Origin: Ananas comosus
Taxonomy: Eukaryota > Streptophyta > Magnoliopsida > Poales > Bromeliaceae
Length of the DNA stretch: 64,000 nt
Direction: 5' to 3'
NCBI RefSeq assembly: GCF_001540865.1
Contig: NC_033624.1
Coordinates: 919,238-983,237, forward strand
This document shows positions 12,136-23,972 of this stretch, one piece after another (positions within the stretch are counted from its first letter, which is position 1; every line of letters begins with the position of its first letter). The translations under genes were made by a program, and so were the position numbers. Below the pieces are notes generated by a model that made no database searches, was not told the origin of the DNA, and was given only the letters and a program-made list of their open reading frames with translations.

Positions 12136-12138
12136 TCA

Positions 12139-14258
12139 GATTTTGTCGGATCATTGGCGCTAATCACTAATTTCACAAGTTCGAGCTGCTAAAAATATAT
12201 AACTTATTTACTTAAAACGTACAGATACAACGTTCACGGATCTCGATTATAACTCGATCCAACCAACCTCTTACCACTTCGACCTGACCTCCTGTCATTT
12301 CAAACGTGACCTGACTCAATCTGACTTATCGTGAAAAAACAAGATGCTATCCCTTTTAAGCTGACAGTGCTGCAATTCAGAAAGAAACTGTTGATATATA
12401 TTGAGCGCGACTAGCTCGTCATCTTCGTACTCGTCTTCTAATCATCTAACTCATTAGCAAAGAGAGTAAATTTTGAATCGAGAAAATGCCACCAACGGGC
12501 CCTAATTGGCATGCAAATTGTTGTAGATTTAAATTTGGGAATACACCTTAATTATCTGGTGCACCAACGCTTCTGTCCTAATAGAAAAGGATAAAAATAA
12601 TAAATATAAAAAAACAAGAGTGTAAGATGAGGTGCACAGCATCTTACGGCCTCGGTGCAATGATGACGTGGTGCACCAGGCCCAGCTAACAATTGCCTCA
12701 CACCGTGTTGTTCTGCACTGCGGCGGTTCATGCATCGTCAAAGGGGACCTGTACTTGGCGTGGTGCACGAGGTGGCAAATTGGCACGTGTGAACCCGGCC
12801 AAGCACGTGAACGAGTGCATATTTATTTATTGTTTTATAAAAATATATATTTATTTTAAATATTAAAATTATTTAACAAAATAACTAAACTTTATTTTAT
12901 TAATAAATTGCGTACAAACTTTAACTTAATTAAAAAAAAAGTTAATTTTATACATATCCTTATAAATATAGTGAATGACAAATATACTCTTATAAGCTCA
13001 ACTTTTATATATTATCATTACAAAAATTCTAGTATTTTCAAATATATCTCTCTGATTTTTTATCGTTAGATAATCGTTAATATTTTCAATTTTACCATCA
13101 CAAATATGTTCCTTAAAAAATTATAACACTATAATATTAGAAAATAAAAATATCAAAAATTAATCAAAATTAAATATTTAATCTATAATTAACTAAAATT
13201 TTATAACGAATTCTAACAATAAGAATGCATTTAAAAATATTTAAATTTTTATAAAAATAATATATACAAATTAAACTTTATAAAACTATATTCGTTATTC
13301 AATATATCCAAACAGAGATATGTTAAAAAAAACCACCATATGATGCGCACGTAACACGCGGGGACAACGTTTCCTTCCTGTACACTTGTGTACCTTCCGT
13401 GCTTCGCGGCTTCGATTTTCGAGCCTCGTGGAGCCAATTTGCTGTAGTCACTTTAAAAAATTATGTATTTAATTTCAAACAAATATTTAATTTAAATATT
13501 TTGTATTTTAAACGTGCTATAAAAAGATATATCTCGGCCTATTAATTTTTGCTTTATGTGTTATGTGTTATTTTTATTACATTTAGCTGTGGATAATAAT
13601 ATGAAAAATAACAAAGTTGCTATTCCTAAAACGGAAATTAGCTTCCTTTGCTTAATTTCAAATAATTATGTTTGCGATACAGTAAATAAATCGAGTAACA
13701 TATATAAACACCATTAAATGTGAGAGTCAAATATTTGATCAGCAAAAGTTTAAAGTGTTTTCAAATTTTTTTTGGTTTGAACGGAGTTTGAAGACATATG
13801 TGCCATCTAAATGGAGTTTTATTTTGAATCTTTTCATTAAATTAGTAACAAAATTAGACATTTCAAATTGATTTTTTTTAAAAAAAATTTTTTGGTTGGA
13901 TTGGAGCTCAACTCGGATTTTCACTTTCATCTTTAGAGTTTCAATCGTAACCATTTAGTTGCCCAATTATTTTAATTTATAGGGTAAAAAGCATTAAAAA
14001 AAAAAAACTGATGTAGTACTTCGTTCCCTAAACTTTTATTTGATTTCAATTTGTCAATCCTTATAAGACACAAAATTGGTAACTAGTCTAAAAAATATTT
14101 TATTTAAGACATTAAAAAAACTGGATTAAAGCACTTTGTCGACCTTTCAATCATTGCTTTAGTCAGATAATCAATAGAAGCTAATAAATCCCTGTTAAAA
14201 ATTCTCTCTAATAAGGTGGAATATCATTTAAAACCTCTTATAGAGTAATTGTATAATA
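12139..14258. other. Intergenic DNA with a GC-rich island at 12629-12815
   Basis: The island has several GGTGCAC repeats and two CACGTG G-boxes (12784-12789 and 12804-12809). Outside it the DNA is very AT-rich. No gene recognised. Confidence 0.5.
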
Positions 14259-14267
14259 CAATATATG

Positions 14268-14527
14268 GAGTAGGGCTACTGTGCTATTAGGAGTACAATA
14301 GTTTTTGTGCTTCTAACTTTTTAACCACCCATCAATTTTGATGAGTGGTTAGGATGAGAAAGAAAAGAAAAATTTAAAAGAAACAGGGTGTCTTAACTTC
14401 TCTTCTTTTGGAATTTCTCTCTAATATCTCTTTTCTCTCACATCTTAACCACTTATCAAAATTGATGGGCGATTACAAAGTTAGGAACACAAGGAGCTGT
14501 ACTTCTAATAGCATAGTAGCCCTGCTC
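14268..14527. mobile_element. TIR MITE, 260 bp, 9-bp TSD with one mismatch
   Basis: Left end GAGTAGGGCTACTGTGCTAT; right end, reverse-complemented, GAGCAGGGCTACTATGCTAT. The TIRs extend about 90 bp and include a CATCAATTTTGAT palindrome. Flanks are CAATATATG and TAATATATG. The terminus matches the Mutator-type element at 4968. Confidence 0.82.
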
Positions 14528-14714
14528 TAATATATGATTGGTAAATTTCAACTTCACAAAAATAAGCAAATTCAGAGATTCAAAGATTTGACGATTTGAG
14601 CATTTTTTTCTGTTATAATAAATTTTCATTTTTTTTTTCCAAAATATGTTTATTATTTATAAATTTTTTTAAAAAAAATTCAAATACTATTTTGCAAATA
14701 CAAATACTATATAA

Positions 14715-15175
14715 GGGGTCGTTTGGTTTGATATAATTATAAATGCAGTGTAATTGAATATGCATACCGTTGGAAACATAACAATAACAACTACATGCAT
14801 CATGTTTGGTTGAATTAATAAAAAGCGCTACAACTATAAATAATTTGTTTGGTTGCATGCAGTTGAGAAATAATTTTTAAAATTTTATCATTTTATATAT
14901 ATGATGGTGAGATTACCTCCAATGTAAAAAAAAAAAAAAAAAATTTAAAAAATATTTAAAGAGGTAAGGTTATATTTTGTTTAAAGTTACTCTCTCCTGC
15001 TGCTGCAGTTGGGATTGCGGCCAATTTGGGTATAATTCCAACTGCTGCAGTTGGACCTCCTCTTGTGGTTTTTACTGCGGCAGTTGAGTTAAGTATATTA
15101 AATCAAATACCAAATTTATATTTTTATACCGTTATAATTGCCGTACAATTAAAACGATATACAACCAAACGCCCC
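14715..15175. mobile_element. Tourist/PIF-Harbinger-type MITE, 461 bp, TSD TAA
   Basis: Ends are GGGGTCGTTTGGTT and (reverse-complemented) GGGGCGTTTGGTTG. TAA flanks both sides (14712-14714 and 15176-15178). The interior holds several CTGCAGTTGG repeats. A broken copy is at 39033-39373. Confidence 0.85.
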
Positions 15176-15178
15176 TAA

Positions 15179-16441
15179 ATAAAAATAGTGCAATACATTG
15201 TATTTACAGTTAAACACTGACACGAAGTAAAATGAGTGCACGTTCACAAAGTGTCGCCTGCTGTCACGTATCGTCACTATCGACCATTAATTAATTGCAG
15301 GTACGTAGCACATTACTAAAATTATATATTTTTTTCTAAACAAAGCATCTCTTGTGATAGTAAATTAGTAATAAAGTATGAGGAGCGTGGAAAATGCAAA
15401 CATGTGAATTTCTCAAAAAATAACAAAAATTAATAAGTGTCGTATTTGCGTTCTCCGCAAAACCTCCGGTGTTAAAACATTAAAAGAAATTAAAATTGAC
15501 CTAATTTTATATTTTAAAATAGAGTTGATCTTTTATCGTGGAACAACAGAATCAATATGTACAATAATAAGAATCTCGTAAATCAAGTAACAATTTTTTC
15601 TAGCTTATAATCCCTTTCTTTTGTCTAATAGTTATGCTAGAATTTTAATCTCTCAAATGATTATTACGGATTTAGTTACGAAATAATCATTATATAAAAA
15701 TAGTTGATTAACTATTTCTGTGTAGGCTCCTATTCTTAGGTGCATCTTAATTTTGTTTTTTTTTCTCATAACTAGGCCATTAGATCAGCTAATTAAATTT
15801 GCCATGTTCTACGCATAATTATTTTATTATTTTCACTGCTTTTTGGGACATGGTATTTGGAGATTTAACGGGATAACAATAGGAATCTACAAGCAATCTA
15901 AATAATAATTAATAATAATAATAATAAATAATGAGAAATAATTAATTATCAGAAAATAAAAATTATATTAATAAAAATGGTGGACGAAGAAATTAAATTC
16001 AAAATCATTTATAACAGAGAAGATTTTGCGCAAACTTTAGTACTATATAAATAGTGTGAAAAAGCTTTTTGATTTTTCTACCTATTATTTTAATTTATTA
16101 TTTGAATCAGTTAATAACCTTTTACCTTATTATTTATTTTTGTAGATTTAGATAATATATGTTGTGTAATTTACTATAAATTTACTAAAATATATAATTA
16201 ATTTAAATTTTGCATCTAAAGAGTTATTAAATTACTAAAAAAATAAAATAAATTAAATTAATTAAAGTTCAAATAAGTCGTATCCATTGTGATTCAAAGG
16301 GCGGATAGGGCTAAAATGGTCAATCCACCGGCTGCGCCATCTCATGCTCATCTACTGACACGTGTCCTTTTCGTTCACCCTACGTTTCATGCCCCGTCCA
16401 CTCTCCACGTCGACTATATTTTAATGTCAAGCGCACCTATG
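15179..16441. other. AT-rich intergenic DNA
   Basis: No gene recognised; AT-rich, with a short ATA/AAT triplet run near 15905-15930. Confidence 0.5.
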
Positions 16442-16450
16442 TTTACTTTT

Positions 16451-16693
16451 GGACAAAAATTTTTAGGGGCATAGTTCCAAACTAATTAGTTTCGGGACTA
16501 TACAGATCGGCGCCACATGACTGATTAGACGAGTGTCTTTCTCAGTTTTTTTTTTTTTCTCTCTAAAAACACAGGGCTCACTTTTCTTTTTTCTTTTTTT
16601 TTCATCCGTGGCTGTCCAATGGGCCACATGGCGCTGATCCGTATAGTTTCCAAACTAATTAGTTTGGAAAATTTGCCCATAAAATTTTTGTCC
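16451..16693. mobile_element. Mutator-type MITE, 243 bp, 9-bp TSD
   Basis: Long imperfect inverted repeat starting GGACAAAAATTTTTAGGGGC and ending with its complement, including CCAAACTAATTAGTTT in both arms. Perfect 9-bp flanking repeats TTTACTTTT lie at 16442-16450 and 16694-16702. Confidence 0.88.
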
Positions 16694-16702
16694 TTTACTT
16701 TT

Positions 16703-17734
16703 GTTGTTTACTTTAATTTTAATTTTTTCATTAATTATATTTTTATTATTTTAAATCATTTAATTATTTTGATTTTTTATAGTTTTTAATTATAATGAAA
16801 TTGGTAGGTCAGCACGGAACCTTGCCTAGTGGCAATTTTTTTCTTATGATATAAAACTTTTTATGATATATTAAAAATGAATTATTATTGAACGTTTAAT
16901 CTCAACTCTCTGAAAACCATTTTAATTTGAAATAAAAGATAACAAATTCTCAATTTTTTTATTCATGCACTTTAGCTCCATATTTAGTGGCATGAGCACG
17001 GAGCTAAATATGGATTAGTAAATAATAGCAGCATGTTAATTAATGCATAGGAAGTAAATATTTTTAAAATAATTTATGTATGCCCTGACGCAATATAGGT
17101 TTGCCAATAAATAAACAACTTATACGTTGACTGGGACACTGAAACCGAAAATATTTTTGGGCTTTATTGGGATGCATGCCACTTGTATTTTTTATCTAAA
17201 TTATCAAATCCACTACTTATAAGTTATCATATGATGATAATTTAAAAACAAAAAGGCATGTGACCCTTATTTATGAGAAGGGCTATTCATGTAGTAATTT
17301 ACAAAGTAAGCTAGAAAGTTCCTACTTTGTATTATATAATTTTGTTTGTATTTTATCATACAAATTTGTAGTTAAATGAAATTAAAAATTACCATACTTT
17401 ATAATGTAGGGAGTGATAAAATATAGCTGTTTACTAGTTTGTAAATATAAAAAGTATACCTATTAACTTTCTTCTGCGAAACAATGTGAAATAATAGTAA
17501 TGATAATAATAATAAGTATTATTCTTCAAAATTTTAAACCATCACTTTTGGGTTAAATTTAAATTCTCGTGTTCCTACAAGCAGTTATTATTTTCGAAAA
17601 TATCGAAACAAGCGATATTTTTAATATTTATATTCAACATCTCCTATTCCCTCCCCCTCATTTCTATTATTTATTATGTGCCCTACTAGATCCATAACCC
17701 ACTGTACATGATCTCTGTTCCTTGCCCTTCCACA
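16703..17734. other. Upstream region of the MYB gene
   Basis: AT-rich; likely holds the distal promoter. No repeats delimited. Confidence 0.45.
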
Positions 17735-17813
17735 TAGATATATATATATATACAAGTCCCTCACCAATTCTTAGGGACTGAAACTAATAAATCGTACTCC
17801 TCTCCAATCACCA

Positions 17814-17870
<57 letters not shown>
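17735..17870 (+). promoter_or_regulatory. Core promoter and CT-rich leader of the MYB gene
   Basis: A TATA-like run ATATATATATATAT lies near 17737-17750, about 150 bp before the ATG. A (CT)n tract fills 17819-17870. Placement by distance only. Confidence 0.5.
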
Positions 17871-17871
<1 letters not shown>

Positions 17872-17897
17872 AACCAGTTAGTGGGGGGAGAGAAAGC

Positions 17898-19618
17898 ATG
17901 GGGAGAGCTCCATGTTGTGAGAAGGTGGGGTTGAAGAAGGGGAGGTGGACTGAAGAGGAGGACGAGATATTGGTTAAGTATATTACCACCCATGGTGAAG
18001 GTTCTTGGAGATCCTTGCCTAAGAATGCAGGTACAATACATATACATGCATGCCACTAAGCAAGTACTTCTCAATTTGATTCTATCTCTACTTTCTCTCT
18101 CTAAAAATGTTGGTTGGAGCTAGATATTTGCTTTTGGAGACAAATGATTTTGTCACATAAATGCATGCATGTATGGTACCAGAGCAGAAGATTTTCAAAA
18201 CAAGTCTTTTTTTTTCAGATTCTTATTCTCATACGAATAATTAAAGTACCATTTCATCGCAACTTAAGTTTTTAGAGATTAGCGATTAGTTCGCACCGAA
18301 TTAGAGAAACTTTATAGTATATATATATATATATATATACCCAACTCATCATAAGTTGATCATCACCTTCTTCTTCTTCGTCCTTTTACTAGGGCTTTTG
18401 AGGTGTGGGAAGAGCTGCAGGTTAAGGTGGATAAATTATCTTAGAGCAGATCTAAAGAGGGGAAATATTTCTCAGGAGGAGGAGGAGATGATAGTAAAAC
18501 TCCATGCCACCCTTGGGAACAGGTACTATGGATCTTCTATATCTTTCTCTTTCTATGCTCACCATCCTGCATTTTTTACCATAAACGTCCATCATTTTAC
18601 TGGGTTTTTCTCCGAATGATAACATTATAATTAATCAAAATTAACTATGTGAGGTTGGATATAATTAATTGGAGGTTGTGTTGGGAAATTTATTTGCCTT
18701 TGTGTTTGGTACCTAAACTCAATATAGTATTCACTACTTAAATTAATTACCTTCTCTGGGTTATGTTTTCTGAAAAGATCCAAACACTATTAAAAAGAAA
18801 AATTAAAAAAAAAATATCCTGCACGGTAAAATGCGCTTATTAACTAAGACAAAAAATTATAAAAACTTATCCTTTTATGAAAATTGTAACTCAGACCGTC
18901 CTTAGAGCTCGTGTTTGAGTTAGTCATAGTTTTTACAACATATTGAGATTTGCTTCCACTGTTGCTTTCGGTAGCAATCGCATCTTTTCTTTTGCTATAT
19001 TAAGAAATAATAATAATAACAATTACGAAGCTTAAAATTAAATATTTAATTAAAAAAGTTTCGATCTAATGCTTCTCTTAAAAGCATTACTCAAACGATA
19101 CGTACAGCTGCGTACATATCATAAATATCACTGCACTACATCACTATTTCTTTTCTCTTTCATAAAAAAAGCTCGAGACCTGGCCCACACGTCCCGTACC
19201 ATTATTGATGCTGTTATTATAAAATTATTCACTTATTATTATTATTTTTTTTGTTCTTCGTTTCCCACAAGGGCGTTGTTTATGTTTAACAACGTGGGAA
19301 GAGTCAGAGTGCGGGGTGGTTGTGGGGCCCACGCACGCATCGGAGCTAGCGAATCAGAAGCGGCCTTCTGCGCGGGTCGCAGGGGGTGGGCCCCGCCACG
19401 GCTGCGGCAGACGTGGCGTCCTGTGCGCCGTCGGTGGTGATGCACGTGGGCGAAATCGTCCACTTACCGTTTCGTCCACGTCACCGACTCTCTGTTTTGT
19501 CCTTTTCCCATGTGCGGTTTATTTCCTCTTTTTTCCACAAATTTTAGTATTTTACCTCATTATTCTACAAAAAGTACGTATCCTTAGCAGCCAAGTATAG
19601 AACGTTAACAAAAAGTAA

Positions 19619-19658
<40 letters not shown>

Positions 19659-20163
19659 TATATAAAATTTATCTGAATTATAGATTTTTTTAGTCCCACA
19701 AATTTGACCTTTCAAAATTTTACTTTTAGTATTTATTTTTTTTAAAATTTATTTGATTTGAATAGTTATCACCGGATATAAAATTTTTACTTGTTTTAAC
19801 AAATTTATAGTTAGACGAATTATATAAAATATATTAACTAAACTCGCAAAGATAAACAATGCATTCAAATTTTAAAATTCAAGGATTACTAACCCGCTTA
19901 AGTTAATAAATTAAAATATTAGATAATAAAATTAAAATTTTTTAATGTCAGATAGTTAATTAGATCGACATGGGTGATAGTTAAAGCAATTAAGCCTTAC
20001 ACTTTACCTAATAATAATTTCTTTGACTACTCTGCAACTAATTATTAGGAGGTGGGAACTCTTTAACGTACACGACGTATTATGTTAACAAGTTTGTAGA
20101 TCTGTGAACAGTTCTATTGAAAAAATTACTCACATGTCCTATCAATTCTTTTTCTCTCTTTCT

Positions 20164-20201
<38 letters not shown>

Positions 20202-21278
20202 GAGCTGGAATGCTATCGGTAGCAAACGGGCTCTGTTGCCACCCATTTGTTTTCGATGATGGAGCTTTCAAATTGACGATCGGCACTATTGAACATGATC
20301 TATATCACTTGAAGTATTTAGAAATTAAATTTCAAATCTTTTCGATATCATTTACCTAATGATCAAAGGGTTTCAAAATTAGTAATTTTAATGGTTGATA
20401 TGAGGGGTTTCTCGTTTAACGGTGTAAAGTTATCCAAATCAATTGAATTTTGGTTAGAAAATTCTTTAAACTATTTAGAACAAGATCTATACTCTCGATC
20501 ATGATTACAAAATTTCTATCATCACTTTTTAGAGGACATTCATTTTCAGCCATTCATTTTTACGCCCACTTGATGGACAAGAAAACAATATCGGAAAAGT
20601 ATGAAATTTGACAAGAAAACAATATCGAAAATTCTTTAAACATCACTTTTTAGAGTCCAGCTACTATACTATTGATAGTACCAAGCCCTTGGTACTATTG
20701 AGTTTTCTACCGTAGGATCTACCCTTTGGTCATTTCCACCCGTTAGATTATACTATTAAACTAACCACCCACTCAACCCTAGGGGACCACTATCAATTTA
20801 ACCGGGGACTACTATCATCCTAACCGCACATCCTTTCATCCAACGGCCGAAAACTCAATAGTACTAAGGGCTTGGTACTATTGATAGTATAGTAGCATAA
20901 TTCTATATATATATATATAGAGAGAGAGAGAGAATCCGGCTGGGGTACTATCGATAGCACCACGCATTTGGTGCTATCGAGTTTTCCACCGTTAGATTTA
21001 ACCTTCTGATTATTTTTATCCGTTAGATTATACTATTCAACCAACCACTCACTCAACCCTAGGGGACCCACATTATTCTAACCACCTATTTCTTAATCCA
21101 AGGACTAAAAAATCAATAGCACCAATAACTTGGTACTATTGATAATATTCCAACCTAGTTCTATATATATAGAGTCCGGCTACTATACTATTGATAGTAT
21201 CAAGCCTTTGGTACTATTGAGTTTTCTACCATTAGATCTACCCTTTGATCATTTCCACCCGTTAGATTATACTATTAN

Positions 21279-21346
<68 letters not shown>

Positions 21347-22428
21347 TGTCAGGGTTGGCACGGTTGACATTTTATTCTCACCGGCTCATATTAATTTGGA
21401 GGAGAAGATTAGGTGTTTCTGGAAGGATCCATCTATCCATGCAGTCAAATTACATACTCGACACGTGTTCGTCAAATTTAGGTGCGTTCACACCACGTTT
21501 GTGCGATTTTTTCACAGGGGTTGTTGAAAACTTGTAGTTTGAAAAATCTCTGCGTCCGCGCGCACGCCTGCCTGCGACTCTGCAGCAAAAGTCAGTCTCT
21601 AGACCTCGCTTACAAATAGATTGTGCTTTGTTTAAAAAATATATATATTGAAAGAGGCAACTCTCTCTTTCTTTTATATAGAACACTTTAGAATGCTCTA
21701 AAAATAAGTGTTCTCTCTACTTACTAATAGAACACTCTAGAGTACTCTACAAATAAATATTCTCTCTCTTTATAGAACACTTTAGAAACAAGTGCTCTCT
21801 ACTTGCTAATAGAGCACATAAGAAAGTTCTAGAAATAACTGCTCTAGAATACTCTAGAGTACTCATGTATATAGGATGAAGCCTATAAATAGGTGAGGCC
21901 TCCACACCAAATGGTAGAGTGAAGAGTGAGAAGTAGTGAAGAAAAGGTGAGAGTGGTGGTGTGAGGTGACGAAGTATTGTGAGGTGTAGTGAAGTAGTGA
22001 AGTGAGTGTGTGAGGCTTGTAGTCTTTTGGGTGTATGTATTAGTGAGTGTGTGAGTTAGAATAATTTATATGTGAGAGTTATTTTCTCTGTAATAAAGAG
22101 AGTTTTATTATTAGTTTGGTACGCCAATATTCAAATCTGATGAAATTTTTACAGAAAATTCTTTTCACTATTTAGAGTAGACCAATTAATTTGATCTTAA
22201 ATTCAAGTCCTTTTTCATCAATTTTTATGAGATATTTATTTTCAACCGTTCATTTTTAGACTAATCAAACGATAAGTAAATGATGTTGAAAAATTATGAA
22301 ATTTAGTTTCCAAGTAATTTCAATAGTGTAGATCAAGTCTAACGGAGCCGATTGTCGACTTCGAAACTGTATCATTGAAAACAACTTGGTAGCATGGAGG
22401 CCTCCGTGCTACCGATAGTATACCAGCC

Positions 22429-22466
<38 letters not shown>

Positions 22467-23672
22467 TAGGCTAGAATACTATTAATAGTAAAACGCTCTT
22501 TTTGCTATCAAGTTTTTAACCCTTGGATGAAAAATTGTAGGGTCGGGATGATATTAGTCGGTTAGAGTTGAGTGGTTCTCTTAGGGTTGAGTGGTCCCCA
22601 CTGGGTTATAGTATTTAATCTAATGGTTAGAAATAATGAAAAGAATTGATCCAAAGGCTAAAAAACTGATAGCAATAATAAAATTTTGCTACTAATAGTG
22701 GCCCAGTCCAACTTTATATATATATATATATATATATAAAAAGTTGTTCTTCTTTTTTTGTGAATGGTAAAAGTAAATGCGAGACATCATATTATGGTGC
22801 TCACGAAATCTCGTGCATTAAATTATTGCAGATGGTCCCTTATAGCAGGGCATCTTCCAGGACGAACAGACAACGAGATCAAAAACTACTGGAACTCCCA
22901 CCTCAGTAGAAAACTCCACAACTTCAGAAAAATTGAAGGCAATAGTGGCGTTAAGGATGGCGAAGAATCCACCGTCGTCAATCTCGAGAGTCTGCCCGAC
23001 GGCAGCAGGCGGAGGGGCGGCCGGTCCACGGCGAAGAGTAACACAAAGGGCGGCGAAAGCAGTAAAAGGGCGAAGAGATCAGAGAAACACAGCAAGAAAG
23101 AGAAGAGATCTGAAGAGATTGTTGTTAGCCCCGCAACATCACAAGCACAAAGCATGGTTTTGGACCCATGCAGCAACAACAACAACAACAACAACAGCAG
23201 CAACAACAACCAGGCTAGTAGTGTCACATTTGAGGGGTTTGATGAACCCATGTTGGGCCCAAATGAGGAGATGGTGAGTGGGCTTTTGAGCCCATCAAGC
23301 CCATTAGGGAGCGACCTATTGAAAATGGAAGCATTACTATGGGGTGCAAGTGAGGAGAGAGAGGGTGATAGTGCTCTTGTTTTAAATGGGGATCAGAGAG
23401 AGAGTGAGCCCTTAGTCCATAATGAAGAGAGAGAAAATGAGGAAGTGGTCTCAACCCAAGTTGAGAGTGTGTTGGATTGGGACTTGAGGGGCATGGAGGA
23501 GAAGCTATGGGATGAGGAGGGGGAGATGTGGTCATGGATGTGGGATGGTCATGATGATGAGATCATTAATGGGAGTGAGGTGCAGGTGGGAATGCAAGGG
23601 ATGGAGGGGAATGACTACTCAGAGGAGCCATTTAGCAATTGGCTTCTTAAAGAAGCAGTTACAGAGACTTAG
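17898..23672 (+). CDS. R2R3-MYB transcription factor, subgroup 7 (flavonol/phlobaphene regulator), about 367 aa
   Basis: DNA-binding activator; relatives AtMYB11/12/111 and maize P1 switch on CHS, CHI, F3H and FLS in the nucleus. Exons: 17898-18030 (133 nt), 18393-18522 (130 nt), 22832-23672 (841 nt). The 133/130 sizes are the classic R2R3-MYB pattern and the sum is in frame. The N-terminus [17 protein letters not shown] leads into R2 (about residues 13-63, with [13 protein letters not shown]). R3 (about 66-114) ends [19 protein letters not shown]. The bHLH-contact motif of R3 is absent, as expected for subgroup 7. A subgroup-7-like basic motif ([12 protein letters not shown]) sits near 147-158, and the acidic C-terminus ends with [11 protein letters not shown]. 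An Asn/Ser homopolymer lies in between. Intron 2 is 4309 bp and full of MITEs plus an LTR fragment. The coding sequence looks intact. Subgroup is inferred from motifs; the exact orthologue is not established. Confidence 0.93.
19290..19500. promoter_or_regulatory. GC-rich island with ACGT-core motifs inside MYB intron 2
   Basis: Sharp GC-rich patch in AT-rich intron DNA. It contains GACGTGGC (19410), CACGTGGG (19443) and CCACGTCA (19476), all ABRE/G-box-like. Whether it is an alternative promoter, an enhancer or captured DNA is unknown. Confidence 0.35.
19621..19655. repeat. (AAT)n microsatellite in MYB intron 2
   Basis: About 35 bp of uninterrupted AAT/TAA triplets. Confidence 0.95.
20199..20652. 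mobile_element. Long-family TIR element, right end replaced (MYB intron 2)
   Basis: Left terminus AGTTGAGCTGGAATGCTATC after (TA)n, then TTTTCGATGATGGAGC and GACGATCGG as in 63250-63788. The body stops where the next MITE begins at 20653. Confidence 0.75.
20653..20903. mobile_element. Short-family TIR MITE (MYB intron 2)
   Basis: Left end GAGTCCAGCTACTATACTAT; right end, reverse-complemented, GAATTATGCTACTATACTAT. TIRs of about 60 bp include the ACCAAGCCCTTGGTACTATT palindrome. (TA)n follows. Confidence 0.85.
20932..21161. mobile_element. Short-family TIR MITE (MYB intron 2)
   Basis: Left end GAATCCGGCTGGGGTACTAT; right end complementary, ending CCAACCTAGTTC. Shares CAACCCTAGGGGACC with its neighbour. 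Separated from it by a TA/GA run. Confidence 0.82.
21172..21277. mobile_element. Left half of a short-family MITE running into (TA)n
   Basis: GAGTCCGGCTACTATACTAT and the following 85 bp match 20653. The element breaks at the N at 21278 and is followed by a 65-bp (TA)n run, so an assembly collapse here is possible. Confidence 0.75.
21279..21343. repeat. (TA)n microsatellite
   Basis: About 65 bp of TA adjoining an ambiguous base; its length may be misassembled. Confidence 0.9.
21345..22120 (+). mobile_element. LTR-like fragment with tandem repeats and promoter elements
   Basis: Four diverged copies of a roughly 40-45-bp unit (AATAGAACACTYTAGA and ATAAGTGYTCTCTCTACTT) fill 21677-21866. TTCTAGAA heat-shock-type sites follow near 21827-21834. 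A TATA box CCTATAAATAGG is at 21881-21892 and AATAAA at 22092. This order (repeats, TATA, transcribed part, polyA signal) is that of a plant LTR U3-R region. LTR edges and TSD are not identified. Confidence 0.55.
22135..22432. mobile_element. Right half of a long-family TIR element (MYB intron 2)
   Basis: CTAACGGAGCCGATTGTCGA and the GGAGGCCTCCGTGC palindrome match 57951-58492. The left half is missing at the LTR-like fragment. (TA)n follows. Confidence 0.7.
22463..22713. mobile_element. Short-family TIR MITE in (TA)n (MYB intron 2)
   Basis: GAATTAGGCTAGAATACTAT left end, a duplicated GGTTGAGTGG block, and a diverged right end before (TA)n. It lies only about 120 bp before the MYB exon 3 acceptor. 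Closest relative is at 63868. Confidence 0.78.
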
Positions 23673-23972
23673 GGTTTAGTGTGGCTACAAGAAATTCGCG
23701 TTGGTGCATGAGAGAGATTACCTTGTTGCTGTTTTACCGACGTTTGGAACGTTGTAAATTAAGAGCTTTAGATATATTGATGCCTTTTTGTAGAAATTAA
23801 GGGTGTGTTCATTAATATACATTCAAGCATGTCTAAGTCTAATAATTGCTCTTGCCTTCTTTTATTAATGCATGGACTTTTTATGCCAATATTGAAAATT
23901 ATATCGAATAAAACTATTTTGTCATATTACATGTCGCTTAAGCCTGCTTTGTTTTCAAACTTTTGTGACAGT
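23673..23972 (+). other. 3' flank of the MYB gene
   Basis: AT-rich; presumably 3' UTR. No clear polyA signal was assigned. Confidence 0.4.

Noticed and set aside
17771..18074. Minus-strand frames rich in RERERE
   Set aside because: Translation of the (CT)n tract in the MYB leader.
21130..21537. Plus-strand 135-codon frame with YIYIYI
   Set aside because: Runs through MITEs, an N and (TA)n; not a gene.
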